Shown here piece after piece: positions 13,172-21,318 of a stretch of 22,138 nucleotides of DNA. The notes under the pieces were generated by a model. It worked only from the letters and a program-made list of their open reading frames with translations. It was not told the DNA's origin and ran no database searches. Made by a program: the position numbers and the translations under genes. Numbering within the stretch: position 1 is the first letter of the stretch; each line of letters starts with the position of its first letter. The stretch comes from Pseudomonadota bacterium. Its GTDB lineage: Bacteria; Pseudomonadota; Alphaproteobacteria; Rhizobiales; Rhizobiaceae. The stretch lies in the NCBI GenBank assembly GCA_023444445.1, contig JAEXMK010000066.1, positions 1 through 22,138 on the forward strand, in the 5' to 3' direction.

Positions 13172-16100
13172 TCAGATGCCCGGAGCATCCCGCCGCAACA
13201 TGTCTTGGCCCAGCCATTGCGCGATCTTGTCCTCGAGACTTTCGGGGCTGATCGGCTTCGACAGATAATCATCCATGCCCACTTCCAGGCAGCGTTCCCG
13301 GTCCGCCTCCTGCGTATGGGCGGTGACGCCGATAATGGGCACATGCCGGCCGTCGGCTGCAGATTTTTCCGCAGCGCGGATCGCCAGCGTCGCCTGGTGC
13401 CCGTTCATGACAGGCATGGAAACATCCATCAGGATGAGGGCGGGATTATACTCCTCCCACGCCTGAACGGCCCTCTTGCCATTGCCGACGATCAGGAAGC
13501 GCAGGCCCGCCTGCTGCAAGATCTGGCTGAAGACAATCTGGTTGACATCGTTATCCTCGGCCACCAGCACATCGAGAAGGCACGGGCGGCTGCGTTCGGG
13601 AATAGCGGCCGCAGATTCGGTCCGTGGTTTCCTTTCGGCGGGGCGGCTCTCCGGCGGGACATTCTCCTCACCTGTCCCTTGCGTCAGTGGATGATGCCGG
13701 CGGCCCTTCCGCACATCGCGCACCACGTCGAACAGGGTAGCGCGCAGCAGCCGCGCCCGCGCCGGTTTCATCAGATGCGCCTGCACGTTGAGATCGGTAA
13801 ACAGCGTCTCGTCGCCCACGATATCCATCGAGGTCAGGAAAACAATGGCGATATCGTCAAAGCGTTTGTCCGCCCGGATCCGTTGCACCACGTCGAGCCC
13901 GTTCATGACGGGCATATGGTAATCGAGGATAATGGCGTCGATTGCAAAACCTAGCGACGCCGCTTCCTCCAGCACGGCAATGCCGGAGGGCCCATCCTCC
14001 ACCGCATGGCCGTCTATGCCCCAGCTTCGAAGCTGCTCCGTCAGGATACGTCGGTTGATGTCGTTATCGTCGATGACCAGCACCCGAATATCGTCGATCG
14101 CCACGGAAAACAGCGGCACGTCCCGCCGTTGCTCCATCACCTGAAACGGAATATTGACCTCGAAGGCCGAGCCCGTGCCGACGTCGCTGACGACATCGAT
14201 CTTGCCGTCGAACAGGCCGACGAGGCCGACCGTGATCGCAAGGCCGAGCCCCGTTCCCTCGTGCCGCCGCGTCGCCGAACCGTCGACCTGACTGAACTTG
14301 TCGAAGATCGTTTCCAGCTTGTCGGCCGGAATGCCGACGCCGCTGTCTTCGACACGCAGCGAAAACATACTTTCCGACGCCTCCGCCGGACGCGCCGAAA
14401 GCTCGACCAGAACATGCCCGGTTTCGGTGAACTTGACGGCGTTCCCGACGATATTGGTGACGATCTGGCGGAAACGGCCGGCATCGCCGATGACCTTGCC
14501 GGAAACCGACGCATCGATGCGGACGATCAGCTCGATGTCCTTTTCCAGCGCTGCCGAAGACAGGAGCGAGACCACATCCTCCACCGCTTCAGCAGGATCG
14601 AAAGGCACGCTGCGCAGCGTCATCTGCCCTGCCTCGATCCTGGAGAAATCGAGAATATCGTTGATGATCGTTAAGAGCGCATTGCCTGACTTGACGATGA
14701 TGTCTGTAAAAGTCTTCTGGCGCGTATCGAGCTTGGACTTGGCCAGAAGCTCCGCCATGCCGAGCACGCCATTCATCGGCGTGCGGATTTCATGGCTCAT
14801 ATTGGCCAGGAACTCCGACTTCGCTCGATCGGCCGTTTCTGCGCGGGCGAGCAATCGTTGCAACTCTTCCTCGCGCATCTTCATCTCGGTCACATCGGTG
14901 ACGATGATGAGCCAGTAATTGCCGGAACTATTGGTGGCCTCCAGATTGAGCCAGGTTTTGCCCGCGACATGGATGAGCCAGGAAAACGGCCGGTTGGCGG
15001 CAATGTTCTCTTTCCAGGCAACAAGCGTCGCGGCAGCCTCGTCAGCAGTCCCGAAATCGCCGCGCCCGGCGCAGTGAGCGAAGAAGCCCGACCAGTTGCG
15101 GCCCTTTTCCAGGAGATGCGGCGGCACGTCGAACATGCGCGCCATCGCTTCATTAGACATGATGATCGTGCCCTGCTCGACCAGCACCAGCCCCTGCGCC
15201 ATAGCGCGTGTGGCGCCCTGCATATATTCGCCGACGCGTTCCAGCTCCGCCTTCGCCTTGCTGATCTCGGCGTCGCGCATGCGCACATCGGTGACATCGG
15301 CATAGGTACTGAGGATTTTACCGCCTTCGAGGCGGGTTTTCGAGATAACGGTCACCTTGCCGCTTTTGCTGCGCACTTCGCGGGGGGCGAACACCGCATC
15401 TTCGGCCAACCGCTGCGCCCGCTCCTGATAGACCTCGTCGAAGGACCGGTCGCCATAGTCGTAAAGACCGCTGTCGAAATTCATCGCCATGAATTCGCGA
15501 TAGGTTTTACCGACAAGCGACTTCTCGCCGCCGATCTCGCCCCAGACGCGATGGAAGAACGGATTGACATATTCGATGACGAGATCGGCGTTGAGCAGAA
15601 GCACGCCCACCGGCAGAGCGTGAAGAACCGCCTGAAGTTGACGGTGCAGCGCCTCCGCCTCGGCCTGTGCGGCGATCAGCGCCTTTTCCCGATCCTGAAG
15701 CAGGCTGACGTCGGTCACCGAACCCACCAGATAATATTCATCGTCAGGCGTTGCGACGCGACCGAGCCGGGTGATGACGGGAACTGCCCCGCCGTCGCGC
15801 CGGGGCATGTTTCCCGTCCGTTCGAGCGCCTCTCCGGACCGCAGAATCCGTTCGTTTTCCTGCCGGAACACTGGCCCCTTCTGCGGAAACATTTCCGTTT
15901 CGGTCTTGCCGATATGGTCGGCAAGATTGCCGCCGAGGAACGTGTTATAGGCGGCGTTGGCATAGGTCAGCCGCCTGTCCTGATCCCTCAAAAATACACC
16001 GACCGGCAATTGTTCGAGGGCCGCGCGCAGAAGCCATGTCTCGCGAATCTGGGTGCTCAAGAGCGTCTCATGCGCCTTGAACTCCGTCACATCCACCCTG

Positions 16101-16849
16101 AGCCCGACAAGCATGCCGTTTTCCAGCCGCTTGTTGACCATGCGCACCCAGCGGCCATCGGCAAACTGCTCGACCCTCTCGAAGTAGGGCAGAGAAAAAT
16201 CACGCAGCTGATTCTGCATCCAGTCTTCAAACGCCGGGCCGTCATTTTCCGTGCACCGGTATCCGCTCGAAAAATAGAGCGTCTTCATCAATTCTTCGAG
16301 CCGGATGCCGGGTTTCAGCTCGATATCGAGATCGCCGTAAAACTCCGCGAACCGCGCATTACAATAGACAAGCTGATTATCGCGGTCATAAACGACAATG
16401 CCGGCATCGATGAAATCCATGACGCCACTGCTGAATAGAATATCCGATGCACCGCCCACCGCTGCGGACTTGCGCGACATAGCCGACGGCATCTCCTCGA
16501 ATACTTCGAATAAAAAAAGGCTGCCGTCGTCGCCGATAAAGCGTTCGCAGCGAAGCAAATGGGATTGTGCGGAAGGCGCGGCATGGCAGGCGATCACCTC
16601 GTCCGTCGCAAAAACCAGCGACCGCCGCTCGCGATCTTCCCGCTCGGTATCGCGAATATCGCCGGAGAGTGAAAGGCTGGTCTGGTGCTGGAATTCTGAG
16701 GGCGCACGACCCATGACCCGGCCATAGGCCTCGTTGACCACGACATAGCGCAGCTCGCTGTCCTTGATGCACGCGGGCAGGTCCAGGGCGGCAACGGCCC
16801 TGCACGCTTTTTCCAGCAACCCGCAGCCCTCGGTCAATCGATACTCCAC
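13172..16849 (-). CDS. Soluble multi-PAS hybrid sensor histidine kinase
   Basis: Large two-component sensor, 1225 residues, with no transmembrane segment or signal peptide, so it senses a cytoplasmic cue. Five PAS-like segments: about 10-118, 137-258, 271-385, 403-522 and 541-655. The HisKA domain follows with the autophosphorylated His686 (NMSHEIRTPMNG), then HATPase_c (N-box NAVKFTETG, G1 VEDSGVGIP, G2 HEGTGLGLA). Two receivers end the protein: the first with Asp927/928, phospho-acceptor Asp976 (LDYHMPVMNG), Thr1006 and Lys1028; the second with Asp1099, Asp1142 (MDVSMPVMNG), Thr1176 and Lys1198. There is no Hpt domain. Start is GTG 16849; a TTG at 16837 has a better ribosome site (GGAG, 6-base spacing). 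No cognate regulator is adjacent. Confidence 0.92.
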   Translation of the reverse strand: MEYRLTEGCGLLEKACRAVAALDLPACIKDSELRYVVVNEAYGRVMGRAPSEFQHQTSLSLSGDIRDTEREDRERRSLVFATDEVIACHAAPSAQSHLLRCERFIGDDGSLFLFEVFEEMPSAMSRKSAAVGGASDILFSSGVMDFIDAGIVVYDRDNQLVYCNARFAEFYGDLDIELKPGIRLEELMKTLYFSSGYRCTENDGPAFEDWMQNQLRDFSLPYFERVEQFADGRWVRMVNKRLENGMLVGLRVDVTEFKAHETLLSTQIRETWLLRAALEQLPVGVFLRDQDRRLTYANAAYNTFLGGNLADHIGKTETEMFPQKGPVFRQENERILRSGEALERTGNMPRRDGGAVPVITRLGRVATPDDEYYLVGSVTDVSLLQDREKALIAAQAEAEALHRQLQAVLHALPVGVLLLNADLVIEYVNPFFHRVWGEIGGEKSLVGKTYREFMAMNFDSGLYDYGDRSFDEVYQERAQRLAEDAVFAPREVRSKSGKVTVISKTRLEGGKILSTYADVTDVRMRDAEISKAKAELERVGEYMQGATRAMAQGLVLVEQGTIIMSNEAMARMFDVPPHLLEKGRNWSGFFAHCAGRGDFGTADEAAATLVAWKENIAANRPFSWLIHVAGKTWLNLEATNSSGNYWLIIVTDVTEMKMREEELQRLLARAETADRAKSEFLANMSHEIRTPMNGVLGMAELLAKSKLDTRQKTFTDIIVKSGNALLTIINDILDFSRIEAGQMTLRSVPFDPAEAVEDVVSLLSSAALEKDIELIVRIDASVSGKVIGDAGRFRQIVTNIVGNAVKFTETGHVLVELSARPAEASESMFSLRVEDSGVGIPADKLETIFDKFSQVDGSATRRHEGTGLGLAITVGLVGLFDGKIDVVSDVGTGSAFEVNIPFQVMEQRRDVPLFSVAIDDIRVLVIDDNDINRRILTEQLRSWGIDGHAVEDGPSGIAVLEEAASLGFAIDAIILDYHMPVMNGLDVVQRIRADKRFDDIAIVFLTSMDIVGDETLFTDLNVQAHLMKPARARLLRATLFDVVRDVRKGRRHHPLTQGTGEENVPPESRPAERKPRTESAAAIPERSRPCLLDVLVAEDNDVNQIVFSQILQQAGLRFLIVGNGKRAVQAWEEYNPALILMDVSMPVMNGHQATLAIRAAEKSAADGRHVPIIGVTAHTQEADRERCLEVGMDDYLSKPISPESLEDKIAQWLGQDMLRRDAPGI

Positions 16850-17326
16850 ACCCTGCAGTCCATCCCTGTCGAATCAAATATTTCCGGATGCCGTCACAAA
16901 AAACGTTATGTTAGAAAATCGATCTTTGCTATGTATCGTTGGTCGCGTTACCCTTTTTTAACCATAATTCTTCGCTTGCGGGCGTGCGTTCCGATAGTGG
17001 CCGGCAACCGATGCGCATGGCTGCCATGCGCCTTCCGGCGGGATCGTTACAAAACTATCGCTTGACTTTGATGCACAAAACGCCCACATCCCCGTCAAGC
17101 TTTCACCTTCGGCAGCCGCGTGAGCTGCAGCGTATGAACCAGGATCCCCTGGACCGCATGAAGGAAAAGCGCAACGAATACAGAAGACGGCATTTGCCGC
17201 ACTGATGCGCAGAAAGTTATTCCAACCCACAAGTTCCCAATTCACGCGGGGTTCTTGACGCCGAAACCGCCGGACAGCAGCCCTGTTCCGGACGATTGGT
17301 TTTTGGCGCCCCGAAAGGCTATACTA
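16850..17326. other. Long divergent intergenic region, kinase to RNA helicase
   Basis: 477 bp without a confident gene. An AT-rich part (16870-16970) probably holds the kinase promoter, but no clean -35/-10 pair was found. Toward the helicase there are two small inverted repeats: GCTTGAC/GTCAAGC (17060-17066 and 17094-17100) and CCAGGATCCCCTGG (17139-17152). A 23-codon frame from ATG 17134 to TGA 17205, encoding a very basic peptide (MNQDPLDRMKEKRNEYRRRH plus LPH), lies in this stretch with a poor ribosome site. The length fits a regulated leader such as those of cold-shock RNA helicases (inference). Confidence 0.4.
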
Positions 17327-18799
17327 TTGACCAGTTTTAGCGAACTCGGCCTCTCTGAAAAGATTGTGGCCAGCGTTACCCAGCTTGGCTACACCGCTCC
17401 TACCCCTATTCAGGCAAAGGCCATTCCGCTGCTGCTTGAAGGCCGCGATCTCATCGGCCTCGCACAGACCGGCACCGGCAAGACCGCCGCTTTCGGCCTG
17501 CCGATCATCGAAATGCTGATGAAGCAGGCCGACCGCCCGGCAAACCGTACCACCCGTACCCTCATTCTCGCACCGACCCGCGAACTCGTGAACCAGATCG
17601 GTGACAACCTGCGTTCCTTCGTGAAGAAGACGCCGCTGCGCATCAACCAGGTTGTCGGCGGCGCGTCGATCAACAAGCAGCAGCTTCAGCTCGAAAAGGG
17701 CACCGATATTCTCGTGGCGACCCCCGGCCGCCTGCTTGATCTCATCGCCCGCAATGCGATCTCGCTGTCCAAGGTCACCTATCTGGTGCTTGATGAAGCC
17801 GACCAGATGCTCGACCTCGGTTTCATTCACGATCTGCGCAAGATTTCCAGAATGGTTCCGGCCAAGCGCCAGACGCTTCTGTTCTCGGCCACCATGCCGA
17901 AGGCAATCGCCGATCTGTCGCACAGCTACCTGACCGATCCGGTCAAGGTCGAAGTCACGCCTCCGGGCAAGGCTGCCGACAAGGTCGAGCAATATGTGCA
18001 TTTCGTTGCCGGCAAGAACGACAAGACCGATCTCCTGAAAAAGTCGCTGAACGAAAACCCGGATGGCCGCGCCATCGTTTTCCTGCGCACCAAGCACGGT
18101 GCGGAGAAGCTCTACAAGCATCTCGAACATATCGGCTTCAAGGTCGCGTCTATCCATGGCAACAAGAGCCAGGGCCAGCGCGAGCGCGCCCTGAAGGGTT
18201 TCAAGGACGGTGACATCAAGGTTCTGGTCGCAACCGACGTTGCCGCCCGCGGCATCGACATCCCGGCTGTGACGCATGTCTTCAACTATGACCTGCCGGA
18301 AGTGCCTGACGCCTATGTTCACCGCATCGGTCGTACCGCCCGCGCCGGTCGCGACGGCATCGCCATCGCTTTCTGTGCTCCGGACGAAACCCGCCTGCTG
18401 CACGACATCGAAAAGCTGATGAAGATCGATATTCCGGTTGCCTCGGGCGAACGTCCGTCCGTGCTTGCCAGCCCGACACGCCCCAACAACAACCGTGGCG
18501 GCCGCAACAACAATGGCGGCCAGCAGCGTGGTCCCCGCGAAGGCGGCCGTCACAACGGCGAATCCCGCCCGTCCCGCAACCATGCGCCGCGCGAGGCGGA
18601 CAATGATCTGGAAGTCACCTCCGACTTCAAGCGTGTGAAACAGGCTGAAGGCGACGCAGGCCGCCCAGCCGGCCCCCGCAAGCACCGCCGCCCGGCCCGC
18701 AAGCCCGGTGGCAGCGGCGCCAACCGCCACGCCCCGGCTGGCGGCAACGGCCAGGAAAAGCGCGCTTCCGGCAACGGCAATCGCGGCCGCAACCGGTAA
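17327..18799 (+). CDS. rhlE: RhlE-type DEAD-box RNA helicase
   Basis: ATP-dependent RNA helicase for ribosome assembly, RNA decay or cold adaptation. All core motifs are intact, numbered from TTG 17327: Q motif GYTAPTPIQ, motif I AQTGTGKT (46-53), PTRELVNQ, TPGRL, DEAD (156-159), SAT (187-189), IVFLRTKHGAEK, TDVAARGID and HRIGRTARAG (from 332). The C-terminal 110 residues are a basic, disordered Arg/Gly/Asn-rich tail that would bind RNA. TTG 17327 is chosen because the family begins M-x-S-F-x-x-L-G-L-S here and AAAGG lies about 8 bases before; open frame runs back to TTG 17255 without such support. Downstream are a repeat copy and a terminator, so it is probably monocistronic. Confidence 0.9.
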   Translation: MTSFSELGLSEKIVASVTQLGYTAPTPIQAKAIPLLLEGRDLIGLAQTGTGKTAAFGLPIIEMLMKQADRPANRTTRTLILAPTRELVNQIGDNLRSFVKKTPLRINQVVGGASINKQQLQLEKGTDILVATPGRLLDLIARNAISLSKVTYLVLDEADQMLDLGFIHDLRKISRMVPAKRQTLLFSATMPKAIADLSHSYLTDPVKVEVTPPGKAADKVEQYVHFVAGKNDKTDLLKKSLNENPDGRAIVFLRTKHGAEKLYKHLEHIGFKVASIHGNKSQGQRERALKGFKDGDIKVLVATDVAARGIDIPAVTHVFNYDLPEVPDAYVHRIGRTARAGRDGIAIAFCAPDETRLLHDIEKLMKIDIPVASGERPSVLASPTRPNNNRGGRNNNGGQQRGPREGGRHNGESRPSRNHAPREADNDLEVTSDFKRVKQAEGDAGRPAGPRKHRRPARKPGGSGANRHAPAGGNGQEKRASGNGNRGRNR

Positions 18800-18832
18800 G
18801 ACCATCTGAATGGATTGAGGACGCCGCGGCCT

Positions 18833-18877
18833 TTCTTCTCCCCGCCGGAGAGAAGAAACAAGCGGCCACCGCTCGCC
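18833..18877. repeat. Half-copy of the 21-140 mosaic repeat
   Basis: TTCTTCTCCCCGCCGG then AGAGAAGAA (18833-18856) is a hairpin with one mismatch, followed by AAACAAGCGGC and a CTCGC. The same order of hairpin and flank occurs at 117-160, so this is a truncated copy of the first repeat. It sits between the helicase stop and its terminator and could protect the mRNA 3' end. Confidence 0.7.
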
Positions 18878-18881
18878 AATC

Positions 18882-18918
18882 AAGCCCCGCAGCCATCACG
18901 GCCAGCGGGGTTTTTCTT
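18882..18918 (+). terminator. Intrinsic terminator of the RNA helicase gene
   Basis: CCCCGC (18885-18890) and GCGGGG (18905-18910) form a GC-rich stem, extendable by a G-U and two A-U pairs, with a 14-base loop. TTTTTCTTT follows directly on the plus strand. It ends just before the convergent EamA transporter stop at 18924. Confidence 0.75.
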
Positions 18919-18923
18919 TGCCG

Positions 18924-19832
18924 TCAACCGCCCTGCTCGACCGATCGACGCCGGGGCGGCAAGGTCATCGCCAGCACGCCGGCGATCACGCAGACGAGCC
19001 CCACCCACATGGCCGATGTCGGTACCTCCCCCAGAAACGCCATACCGATGGCGACACCAACAGGCACCCGGAGATAGGCCTGCGAGGTGGTGCCCACCGA
19101 GCCCAGCGTCTGCATCAGCCGGAAATAGATCATGAAGGCAAGCGCCGTTGAAAAGACGCTCAGGCACACAAGCGACGTCAAAGAGGCCGCCGAAGGCGAC
19201 AAGGTCCAGGGTCGGTCAACGACCAGGCTGACGGGCAACAGCAGCACCGCACCGCAGATCAGCGAGCCGGCAGCCGGCATGATCGGATCGAGCCCTTTGA
19301 AATTTTTACTGAAAATGGCCGCGCAGGCATAGGAAAACGCCGCCGTCAGCACGGCGACCTGGCTCCATATCGCCTCGCCCGCTCCATCAAGCGCCTCCAT
19401 GCCGATGATGAGGCAAACGCCCGTCATGCCGGCAATGGTGCCGAACAGCTTGCGCCCGCTCACCGCCTCGTGCCGGATGACCAGCGCGGTGAGAAGAAAG
19501 GTGAAGATCGGCGTCGTCGCATTGAGAATGACGGCAAGCCCGGCATCGATGCTCTGTTCCGCCCAGGCGATCAGCGTGAAGGGCAGCACGCTGTTGATGC
19601 AGGCCTGGATGAAGAACAGCCGCCACGTCGCAAAATCTCTGGGCAGGCGCAGCCCGCGCAGCCGGATGACCGCGAGAAGCAACAGACCGGCAATCAGCGT
19701 GCGCGATGCGATGAAGGTGATGGGCGGGATTGTCTCCACCCCGATCTTGATGAAGGTATAGGACGCGGCCCACAGCGTGGACAGCAGGGCGAGAAGCAGC
19801 AATTCGCGAGCTATGATGTTCTGGGAGGTCAC
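18924..19832 (-). CDS. EamA/DMT-family transporter
   Basis: Inner-membrane drug/metabolite transporter with two EamA repeats and about ten predicted helices (about 302 residues from GTG 19832). The first repeat begins LLLLALLSTLWAASYTFIKIG with SRTLIAGLLLL; the second begins near SQVAVLTAAFSYACAAIFSK and ends with the typical LGEVPTSAMWVGLVCVIAGV. The C-terminus is basic (PPRRRS). Substrate is unknown; relatives export amino acids or metabolites. GTG 19832 has GGA 9-10 bases upstream; TTG 19847 would add five residues and has no ribosome site. It converges on the rhlE terminator and stands alone. Confidence 0.87.
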   Translation of the reverse strand: MTSQNIIARELLLLALLSTLWAASYTFIKIGVETIPPITFIASRTLIAGLLLLAVIRLRGLRLPRDFATWRLFFIQACINSVLPFTLIAWAEQSIDAGLAVILNATTPIFTFLLTALVIRHEAVSGRKLFGTIAGMTGVCLIIGMEALDGAGEAIWSQVAVLTAAFSYACAAIFSKNFKGLDPIMPAAGSLICGAVLLLPVSLVVDRPWTLSPSAASLTSLVCLSVFSTALAFMIYFRLMQTLGSVGTTSQAYLRVPVGVAIGMAFLGEVPTSAMWVGLVCVIAGVLAMTLPPRRRSVEQGG

Positions 19833-19923
19833 GGATCGATTTTCCAACGTCGTTCGGGGTGAACCGTTCCTAACCCAAAAACAAGCGCCAATGCTTCGGC
19901 GACGACCGAAGTTTCCGCCACTT

Positions 19924-19966
19924 CAAAACACGAGGCCCCGCATGGTTCCAGCCATACGGGGCCTCG
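19924..19966 (-). terminator. Intrinsic terminator after the DoxX gene
   Basis: CGAGGCCCCG (19931-19940) and CGGGGCCTCG (19957-19966) are a perfect 10-bp stem, extended by ATGG/CCAT after one mismatch. On the minus strand the stem is followed by TGTTTTGAAG. It lies about 25 bp past the DoxX stop. Confidence 0.8.
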
Positions 19967-19991
19967 ATAAAGAGCAGTAACGTACGGCCAA

Positions 19992-20387
19992 TCAGCTGCG
20001 GCGTTCATCCACCGAGAAAGCGCCCGGACCGGCAACGAACAGATAAAGGAAGATGAAGCAGAACAGGATGGCGGCATCGCCCCCGTTGAGCGCCGGGAAG
20101 AAGCTCTTCGGCCCATGGGCGATGAAATAGGCGACCGCCATCTGACCGGACAGGATGAAGGCGACCGGACGCGTGAACAGGCCGATCAGCACGAGAATGC
20201 CGCCGACGAATTCCAGAAGCGCCGCCACCAGCAGCATTGTCGGCAAAGAGCCGTCCATCTGCGATGCCGGAAAACCGAAAAGCTTCTGCGTTCCATGCGA
20301 AATGAAAAGCAGCGCCGTCATGATGCGCAGCGCGCCGAGTGCCTGCGGGCGATAGCGAGAAAGATTGTCGAAAATTGCCATGTTCAT
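19992..20387 (-). CDS. DoxX-family membrane protein
   Basis: Small four-helix integral membrane protein of the DoxX family, 131 residues from ATG 20387. Family blocks: ALGALRIMTALLFISHGTQKLFG in the first helix, LLEFVGGILVLIGLFTRPVAFIL in the middle, and GQMAVAYFIAHGPKSFFPALNGGDAAILFCFIFLYLFVAG. DoxX proteins have been tied to thiol or redox stress and quinone-linked electron transfer, but the biochemical role of this subgroup is unclear. ATG 20387 is preferred over the GTG at 20432 because GGGG lies 5 bases upstream and the domain starts soon after. It is monocistronic, with a strong terminator. Confidence 0.88.
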   Translation of the reverse strand: MNMAIFDNLSRYRPQALGALRIMTALLFISHGTQKLFGFPASQMDGSLPTMLLVAALLEFVGGILVLIGLFTRPVAFILSGQMAVAYFIAHGPKSFFPALNGGDAAILFCFIFLYLFVAGPGAFSVDERRS

Positions 20388-20596
20388 GTGTCCCCGTTGA
20401 AGTGATGCCGCGCTCGGTACCGTGAATTTCACCCTTTATGGATACACGTCTCGAACACTGGAAATCACGTTTCCGATATAGCAGAACTCCCTTAAATACA
20501 GAAAGGGAGGCATTCTACACATGGTTGATTTTCCAGCACAAAATTGACCTTCTGCCGAAAAAATCAACTCAAGGGTACAGGCATTTCTTTGTGTGG

Positions 20597-20617
20597 CAAA
20601 GGCGGAAAAATCCGCCT
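20597..20617 (-). terminator. Hairpin terminator after the L,D-transpeptidase gene
   Basis: GGCGGA (20601-20606) and TCCGCC (20611-20616) pair around AAAA, 6 bp after the transpeptidase stop. On the minus strand only three T follow, so termination may be partial. The rest of 20433-20596 shows nothing coding. Confidence 0.45.
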
Positions 20618-20622
20618 CTCAC

Positions 20623-21240
20623 TCACGCCTGCAACACGACGACCCGGGAGCCAACAGGCACGCGGCTATAAAGATCGATAATGTCGTGGTTCAGCATGCG
20701 GATGCAGCCGCTCGACATGGCGTGGCCGATGGATTGCGGCTGGTTCGTGCCGTGCAGCCGGAACATAGTGTCGTTTCCGCCGCGATAGAGATAGAGCGCA
20801 CGTGCACCGAGCGGATTGTTCGGGCCACCAGGCATACCGCCTGCGAATTTCAGGTTGCGCGGATCACGGCGCATCATGTTCGCTGTCGGCGTCCAGGAGG
20901 GCCACTCGGATTTGCGGCCGATATAGGCGTCGCCCTTCAATGCAAGGCCCTGCCGTCCGACACCCACGCCATAACGCATGGCGCGACCATCGCCCAGAAC
21001 GTAATAGAGCCGCCGTGCCGGCGTATCCACCACCACCGTTCCAGCGGGATGGCTGGTGTCATAGGCGACTTCCTGCCGGCGAAGCTCCGGCTTGACCTTA
21101 TCGAGATGCATGGCGGGAAGCGGAAACTTTTCTTCCGGCTTCGCCGCATAATTGAGCCTCTGCTCGCCAATACCGGTGTGTGCGCAGCCGGCCAGAAACA
21201 GCGGCAATCCGAACAGAACACCACGACGTGAAATAGACAT
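20623..21240 (-). CDS. L,D-transpeptidase lipoprotein (YkuD domain)
   Basis: Envelope enzyme that forms 3-3 peptidoglycan cross-links or attaches proteins to peptidoglycan, 205 residues. The N-terminus MSISRRGVLFGLPLFLAGC combines a twin-Arg-like SRRGV with a lipobox LAGC (Cys19), so a lipid-anchored product is likely. The YkuD domain runs from about residue 66 (AGTVVVDTPARRLYYVLGDG) to the end. The active-site block is intact: RLHGTNQPQSIGHAMSSGCIRM, with His163, His173 and nucleophile Cys179. Rhizobiales carry many such paralogues, linked to polar growth (established knowledge). It is followed by a hairpin terminator and is not coupled to neighbours. Confidence 0.92.
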   Translation of the reverse strand: MSISRRGVLFGLPLFLAGCAHTGIGEQRLNYAAKPEEKFPLPAMHLDKVKPELRRQEVAYDTSHPAGTVVVDTPARRLYYVLGDGRAMRYGVGVGRQGLALKGDAYIGRKSEWPSWTPTANMMRRDPRNLKFAGGMPGGPNNPLGARALYLYRGGNDTMFRLHGTNQPQSIGHAMSSGCIRMLNHDIIDLYSRVPVGSRVVVLQA

Positions 21241-21293
21241 ATAACCCCCGCCAAATCATGTGATTAACGAGAGGTATAATTTTATGGTTAACA

Positions 21294-21311
21294 AACCTCT
21301 AATATGAGGTT
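21294..21311 (-). terminator. Weak hairpin after the right-edge transporter gene
   Basis: AACCTC (21294-21299) and GAGGTT (21306-21311) form a 6-bp stem with a TAATAT loop, 7 bp past the transporter stop. On the minus strand it is followed by TGTTAACC, so the T-tract is poor. A second AGAGGT at 21270-21275 offers an alternative pairing. The transpeptidase promoter must lie in this same 78-bp gap. Confidence 0.3.
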
Positions 21312-21318
21312 GTGGAAA

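Noticed and set aside
14792..16438. 548-codon plus-strand open frame
   Set aside because: Lies fully antisense to the hybrid kinase, whose motifs are unmistakable; the translation is low-complexity His/Arg-rich and resembles no family. High-GC codon bias opens such frames.
17296..17325. Promoter-like TTGGTT-18 bp-TATACT
   Set aside because: It would start transcription near 17332, inside the chosen helicase gene, so it conflicts with the best translation start.
17324..18883. 519-codon minus-strand open frame
   Set aside because: Antisense shadow of the DEAD-box helicase, which has every helicase motif in the plus frame.
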